Shown: piece by piece, positions 60,167-64,000 of the stretch
Position numbering within the stretch: position 1 is the stretch's first letter
How the letters are laid out: each line of letters starts with the position of its first letter
Source of the DNA: Propionibacteriaceae bacterium UBA7704
Lineage (GTDB): Bacteria; Actinomycetota; Actinomycetes; Propionibacteriales; Propionibacteriaceae
DNA length: 64,000 nucleotides
Assembly: GCA_002482525.1 (NCBI GenBank)
Contig: DLGC01000010.1
Coordinates: 78,448 to 142,447, forward strand
Direction: 5' to 3'
The notes under the pieces: generated by a model
Database searches by the model: none
What the model was told of the DNA's origin: nothing
What the model saw: only the letters and a program-made list of their open reading frames with translations
Position numbers and translations under genes: made by a program

Positions 60167-60649
60167 ATGGCCGAGCAGACCGAGATCGCCGAGGTGATCA
60201 AGAACATTCAGGCCGACATCACCACGATCGTGCGAGGCGAGATCGCGCTCGCCACCGAAGAACTCAAGCCTGAAGCGGCCAAGGCCGGCATCATTGCCGG
60301 GCTCTTCGGCGGCGCCGGATATCTGGCCCTCAGTGCGGCCGCGGTGCTGTTCAGCGCTTTTGCCTTCCTCTGGGCCATGGGATTCCAGGCCTGGTTCGGT
60401 CTGGATCTGCTGCCCGCCCTGTTCTGGGGTTTCCTGGTGATGGGGGTGGCGATGCTGCTGCTCGCAGGCGTTATGGCCCTGGTGGGCACCAAGGTCCCCA
60501 AACCGGGTCCTCCGACGCAGGCGATCGCCAATGTCAAGGATGAGGTGGAGTTCGTCAAGGGTGCCGTCGCTGACGCCAATGCCGCCGCAAACAAGCTGTC
60601 GCTCACCGGCTCGGAACCGACCTCGACCGAGGCAGAGTTGGAAGGCTGA
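60167..60649 (+). CDS. Actinobacterial holin-X / phage holin family membrane protein
   Basis: A 160-aa protein. A charged N-terminal helix (EVIKNIQADITTIVRGEIALATEEL) leads to two transmembrane helices (about 45-70 and 80-107) and an acidic tail. The IVRGEIALATEELKPEA segment followed by two helices matches the Holin-X (PF07332) family, present in most actinobacterial chromosomes. Despite its name the family is not phage-specific, and no phage genes are nearby. A membrane-associated housekeeping role is more likely than lysis. Confidence 0.82.
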   Translation: MAEQTEIAEVIKNIQADITTIVRGEIALATEELKPEAAKAGIIAGLFGGAGYLALSAAAVLFSAFAFLWAMGFQAWFGLDLLPALFWGFLVMGVAMLLLAGVMALVGTKVPKPGPPTQAIANVKDEVEFVKGAVADANAAANKLSLTGSEPTSTEAELEG

Positions 60650-60657
60650 GCGGCCCG

Positions 60658-62349
60658 CTACTCCACCGGCAGCGCGTAGACCCGCGATTCCCAACCCGCC
60701 AGCACGTCGCCGGGATCGGGATGGGTACCCAGCAGAAGTCGGGCGCCGCTGATGTCGGGCACACCGTGCGGCCACGGCACCGAGCCGGTCGACCAGTTCG
60801 CCATCACCAACAACCGTTCAGAGCCGAGGGTTCGGGTGAAGCAGAACAGCTCCTCATCGTCGGCGAGCAGCAACTCGAAGACGCCGTCGCGCACCACGGC
60901 CAGTTCATGACGCATCGAGATCAGTCGCCGGTAATGCTGAAGCACCGAGTTCGGGTCGGACATCGCCTCGACCACATTGATCCGATCGTGATTGGCGTTG
61001 ATCTGCAGCCAGGGCTTCCCTGTAGTGAACCCGGCGCCGGGGCTGGCATCCCAACACATCGGGGTACGGGCGTTGTCGCGGCTCTTCACGCCGATCGCGA
61101 ACAGCACGGCAGCCTCCGGCAAGCCCATCGTGAGGGCCTGCTCGTAGAAGTGAACTGACTCCACATCGTCGTATTGATCGATGCTGGTGAACCCGGCGTT
61201 GGTCATGCCGATCTCGTCACCTTGGTAGAGGAAGGGTGTGCCCTTCAACAGATGCAAGGTGGTGGCCAGAGTCTTGGCAGAGGCCTGGCGGAACTGCTCG
61301 GAGTCATCGCCGAAGCGTGACACCGAGCGGGGCTGATCGTGGTTGCCGAGGTACAGGGCGTTCCAGCCTTCCTCGGCCAGCGCGTATTGATAGCTGGCCA
61401 GCACGGATTTCAGCTTCGACAGCTTGAGCTCGGCAAGATCCCATTTCACCGCCGATGCCTGATCGACCTGGACATGCTCGAAGGTGATCACCATCCCCAA
61501 CTCGCGGGCGGATTCGGCGGTATAGCTACGCACGAGTTCGGCATCGACGCCGGCCATCTCCCCGACGGTGAAGAGGTCCCGCTCGGTAATGCCGACTTCC
61601 CGGTTCATCTCGGCGAGGAACTCATGCAGCCGCGGCCCATTGGCCACCATGTTGACGTCGTAGCACAGCCCGTCAGGACCGGCGGGCCCATCAACGGCCG
61701 GATAGGTCTTGGAGATGAGATTGATGACGTCCATCCGGAATCCGTCGACGCCCCGGTCGACCCACCAGCGCATCATGTCGTAGATCGCGGCGCGAACCTC
61801 AGGGTTTTCCCAGTTCAGGTCAGGCTGCCGGCGCGTGAACAGGTGCAGGTAGTACTCGCCGCGGGCCGGGTCGTACTCCCACCCCGGGCCGCCGAACCCT
61901 GAGCCGGCGTTGGTCGGTTCGGCGCCAGGTGTGCCGGGCTCGAACCCGTCACGGGCCGGACGCCAGATGTACCAGTCACGCTTGGCCGAAGCCGGATCGC
62001 GCGATTCGACGAACCAGGGATGCTCGTCGGAGGTGTGGTTGACCACGAGGTCCATGACGAGCCGGATACCGCGGGCATGCAATGCCGCGATCAGCTCGTC
62101 CAGATCGGCAAGAGTGCCGAACATCGGGTCGACATCGCGATAGTCGGCGATGTCGTAGCCGTTGTCGTCCATCGGTGAGCGGTACACCGGCGAGAGCCAC
62201 ACCACATCGACTCCCAGTGCGGCGAGGTAATCGACTTTGCTCAGGACGCCCCTGAGATCACCGATCCCGTCGCCGTTGGAGTCCGCGAAGGAGCGCGGAT
62301 AGATCTGATATGCCACTGCGTCGTGCCACCAAGCCATGGGGTCCATCAT
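60658..62349 (-). CDS. Alpha-glucosidase (glycoside hydrolase family 13)
   Basis: A 563-aa cytoplasmic GH13 enzyme, probably releasing glucose from oligosaccharides. WWHDAVAYQIYPRSFADSNGDGIGDL is the N-terminal pattern of alpha-glucosidases and oligo-1,6-glucosidases. Conserved regions are LVMDLVVNHTSDEH (region I), GFRMDVIN with the catalytic nucleophile Asp (II), FTVGEMAG with the acid Glu (III), and YLGNHDQPR with the third Asp (IV). Met1, Met2 or Met5 could be the start. No transporter or regulator gene is adjacent. Confidence 0.93.
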   Translation of the reverse strand: MMDPMAWWHDAVAYQIYPRSFADSNGDGIGDLRGVLSKVDYLAALGVDVVWLSPVYRSPMDDNGYDIADYRDVDPMFGTLADLDELIAALHARGIRLVMDLVVNHTSDEHPWFVESRDPASAKRDWYIWRPARDGFEPGTPGAEPTNAGSGFGGPGWEYDPARGEYYLHLFTRRQPDLNWENPEVRAAIYDMMRWWVDRGVDGFRMDVINLISKTYPAVDGPAGPDGLCYDVNMVANGPRLHEFLAEMNREVGITERDLFTVGEMAGVDAELVRSYTAESARELGMVITFEHVQVDQASAVKWDLAELKLSKLKSVLASYQYALAEEGWNALYLGNHDQPRSVSRFGDDSEQFRQASAKTLATTLHLLKGTPFLYQGDEIGMTNAGFTSIDQYDDVESVHFYEQALTMGLPEAAVLFAIGVKSRDNARTPMCWDASPGAGFTTGKPWLQINANHDRINVVEAMSDPNSVLQHYRRLISMRHELAVVRDGVFELLLADDEELFCFTRTLGSERLLVMANWSTGSVPWPHGVPDISGARLLLGTHPDPGDVLAGWESRVYALPVE

Positions 62350-62402
62350 GACGCATGTCGGAAATTCCGCGAACCATGTTCACAGGATTTGTGGGTAGCG
62401 GG

Positions 62403-63035
62403 CTAGCGGGCGTCGCGCAGGAAGCGTGCCGGGATCGGGCTGACGCGGTTGGTGTCCCACTCCTGTGCCCAGCCGAACAGGGTGAACAGACCGTCCAGCA
62501 GATAGGCGGTGAACCCCCAGACATAGAGGTCATCGACCCAGAAGCCGGGCCCGGTGAACTCCCCCAGACGCCAGGTGTCGCGGCGCTGCGGATCGAGCAG
62601 GGTGGCGATCTCGACCTGATGGACGGCGCTCAACTCTTCGGTGTCGACGACCTGCAGTGGTCCCGGACGCCGCCACCAGGCGACGACGGGGGTTACGTCG
62701 AAGCCGCTGCGCGGAATGTGTCGCGACGGCAGGATTCCTAAGACAGTGACGTCGGCGGGTTCCACCCCCACCTCTTCGCGGGCTTCCCGCAGCGCGGTAA
62801 CGATCGCATCGGCGTCCTCGGCTTCGGCCGTGCCACCGGGAAAGGCCACTTGGCCGGCGTGACTACGCAAGTCGGGGCGTTTCTCGACCAGGACGGTCTG
62901 GTAGCCGTCATTGCTGTCGGCCAGCAAGATGAGCACCGCGGCCGCTTTCCCGGAGCCGCGTGCGGCTCGGGGTGCGGTCGGGTCGGCCAGCAGCTGGCGC
63001 AGTCGCTGCAGGTCGGCGGGCAGCGGGTCGTTCAT
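62403..63035 (-). CDS. Nudix hydrolase, coenzyme A pyrophosphatase type
   Basis: A 210-aa Nudix enzyme. The segment LRSHAGQVAFPGG followed by the Nudix box ending REAREEVGV is the CoA-diphosphatase signature (NUDT7/YeaB group), which cleaves CoA or its oxidised forms into phosphopantetheine and ADP. ATG 63035 overlaps the nth stop by four bases and gives the expected N-terminus; the longer frame runs back through nth. The CoA substrate is inferred from the motif. Confidence 0.9.
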   Translation of the reverse strand: MNDPLPADLQRLRQLLADPTAPRAARGSGKAAAVLILLADSNDGYQTVLVEKRPDLRSHAGQVAFPGGTAEAEDADAIVTALREAREEVGVEPADVTVLGILPSRHIPRSGFDVTPVVAWWRRPGPLQVVDTEELSAVHQVEIATLLDPQRRDTWRLGEFTGPGFWVDDLYVWGFTAYLLDGLFTLFGWAQEWDTNRVSPIPARFLRDAR

Positions 63036-63727
63036 CGTCGTGGTTCCCGGATCAGCTTCGTGGCGACCTTTTCTTCGATCGGGCCCTCTCCGAAAGAGGG
63101 GCACAGTGCTGCGACCGGGCAGGCCCCGCACGCGGGACGCCGGGCATGGCAGCGACGTCGCCCGTGCCAGATCATCCGATGGTTGAGCTGGTTCCAGTCT
63201 CGCCGCTCGAAGAGTTCACCGACTTCGGCCTCGATCTTCACCGGGTCGGTCGCCGCCGTCCAGGCAAAACGGCGCGACAGGCGAATGAAGTGGGTGTCGG
63301 TGGTCAGCGCCGGTTTGCCGAAGGCGTCGGAGAGCACCACATTGGCGGTCTTGCGGCCAACCCCGGGCAGGGTGGTGAGTTGTTCGACAGTGGTGGGCAC
63401 CTGCCCGTCGAAGTCACTGAGCAGGGAGGCACTCAATCGCAGCAGGGAGTCGGTCTTGGCCCGGAAGAAACCGGTGGGTTTGATCAACTCCTCCAGTTCG
63501 GTTCGATCGGCGCCGGCCAGTTCGACCGCCGAGGGGTACCGCGCGAAGAGCTGCGGGGTGACGGTGTTGACCCGCCGGTCGGTGGATTGAGCCGAGAGCA
63601 CTGTGGCGACCAGCAGTTGCCACGCGTCGCGGTAGTCGAGTTCGCAGTGCGCATCGGGATAGGTATCGCCGAGGATGCGGAAGATCTTGCGAGCCCGGCG
63701 AACCGTGGCGGTTCGGCTGGCATCCAT
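63032..63727 (-). CDS. nth: Endonuclease III
   Basis: Base-excision repair glycosylase/AP lyase for oxidised pyrimidines, 231 aa. The helix-hairpin-helix LPGVGRKTANVV contains the catalytic Lys126. The catalytic aspartate is Asp144 in TTDTHF, where valine of the usual VDTHV is threonine. The 4Fe-4S cluster is bound by C-x6-C-x2-C-x5-C in CHARRPACGACPVAALC. The start shares one base with the RidA stop (TGATG). Confidence 0.97.
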   Translation of the reverse strand: MDASRTATVRRARKIFRILGDTYPDAHCELDYRDAWQLLVATVLSAQSTDRRVNTVTPQLFARYPSAVELAGADRTELEELIKPTGFFRAKTDSLLRLSASLLSDFDGQVPTTVEQLTTLPGVGRKTANVVLSDAFGKPALTTDTHFIRLSRRFAWTAATDPVKIEAEVGELFERRDWNQLNHRMIWHGRRRCHARRPACGACPVAALCPSFGEGPIEEKVATKLIREPRR

Positions 63728-64000
63728 CAGTCGGTGACCACCTCGACGATCAGTTCGATCTCTACCGGGGAATCCAGGGGCAGCACGGCCACCCCCACCG
63801 CGCTGCGGGCATGAATGCCGTCATCGCCGAAGATCTCCTGCAACAGCTTCGAGGCGCCGTTGGCGACGGCCGGCTGCCCGGTGAACGACGGATCGCTGGC
63901 GACATAGACCACCAGCTTCGTGACGCTGCGGATCCGATCCACGCCACCGGCTGCCGCTGCGGCGGCAGCCACTGCGTTCAAGGCCGCGGTGCGGGCCAGT
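63727..64000 (-). CDS. RidA family protein (partial, runs off the window)
   Basis: The C-terminal 90 or so residues of a YjgF/YER057c/RidA protein; the N-terminus lies beyond the window edge. The frame remains open to base 64000 and reads LARTAALNAVAAAAAAAGG, typical of the internal RidA helix, so no start codon inside the window is real. VTKLVVYVASDP, ASKLLQEIFG, ARSAVGVAVLPLDSPVEIELIVEV include the conserved arginine (HARSAVGV) and final strand. RidA enzymes hydrolyse reactive enamines or imines. Confidence 0.9.
   Translation of the reverse strand, partial: LARTAALNAVAAAAAAAGGVDRIRSVTKLVVYVASDPSFTGQPAVANGASKLLQEIFGDDGIHARSAVGVAVLPLDSPVEIELIVEVVTD

Noticed and set aside
60167..60649. Phage holin suggesting a prophage
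   Set aside because: Holin-X proteins are ordinary chromosomal proteins in actinobacteria, and no other phage gene, integrase or att site was seen.

Overview
The window is chromosomal DNA of a high-GC actinobacterium. It carries mycothiol genes (mshD, mtr), an Lsr2 nucleoid protein, ClpC, the 33-residue ribosomal protein bS22, a PPK1/MutT1/Pst block and an actinobacterial Tad pilus locus. From memory, the order of many genes matches Mycobacterium tuberculosis: clpC-lsr2, DUF3180-folK-folB-folP, folE-ftsH-hpt-tilS-DUF2342 protease-dacB-ppa, holB-topA-helicase-tad, and nudix-nth. The family is not decided by the sequence; a Propionibacteriales relative is a guess. No insertion sequence, prophage, CRISPR array, rRNA or plasmid gene was seen, so this is mostly conserved core genome.

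Region 1 (1-8100) is phosphate economy: mycothiol synthase, polyphosphate kinase, a Nudix/histidine-phosphatase protein, then pstS-pstC-pstA-pstB. A two-repeat PHO-box-like element lies upstream of pstS and a strong stem-loop lies between pstS and pstC. Region 2 (8200-19200) holds a DUF2510 protein, a GH3 lipoprotein, mycothione reductase, a phosphatase, bS22 and its small HTH neighbour, proC-asd, membrane proteins, a sugar isomerase-like protein and radA. Region 3 (19180-35500) runs mostly on the minus strand: clpC, lsr2, the folate genes, ftsH, hpt, tilS, a zinc protease and dacB, with ppa divergent. A secreted beta-helix protein splits the folate cluster.

Region 4 (36000-38700) is the most distinctive part. 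A sulfide:quinone oxidoreductase-like flavoprotein and an unrecognised 56-residue protein face a thioredoxin and a CsoR-family regulator. The regulator has two cysteines but lacks the copper-site histidine, so it resembles the persulfide sensor CstR. Near-identical inverted repeats (15 of 18 bases) lie before both transcription units. This looks like a compact sulfide/persulfide response module.

Region 5 (38700-50000) has tRNA-Thr(CGT), a tripeptidyl-peptidase-like lipoprotein, a DoxX protein with a long Pro/Ala repeat domain, holB-tmk, topA, an HtrA-type protease and a methyltransferase. Region 6 (50000-64000) has an SDH-like reductase, an SftH/MrfA-type helicase, a seven-gene Tad operon, an SDR, a methyltransferase, a holin-X protein, a GH13 glucosidase, a CoA Nudix hydrolase, nth and a RidA gene cut by the window edge.

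Genes are densely packed and many overlap by 1-4 bases (ATGA, GTGA, TGATG), implying translational coupling. Several genes have a TANNNT-like -10 element 6-7 bases before the start codon, which predicts leaderless mRNAs. All functional calls rest on motifs recognised by eye; no database search was run.
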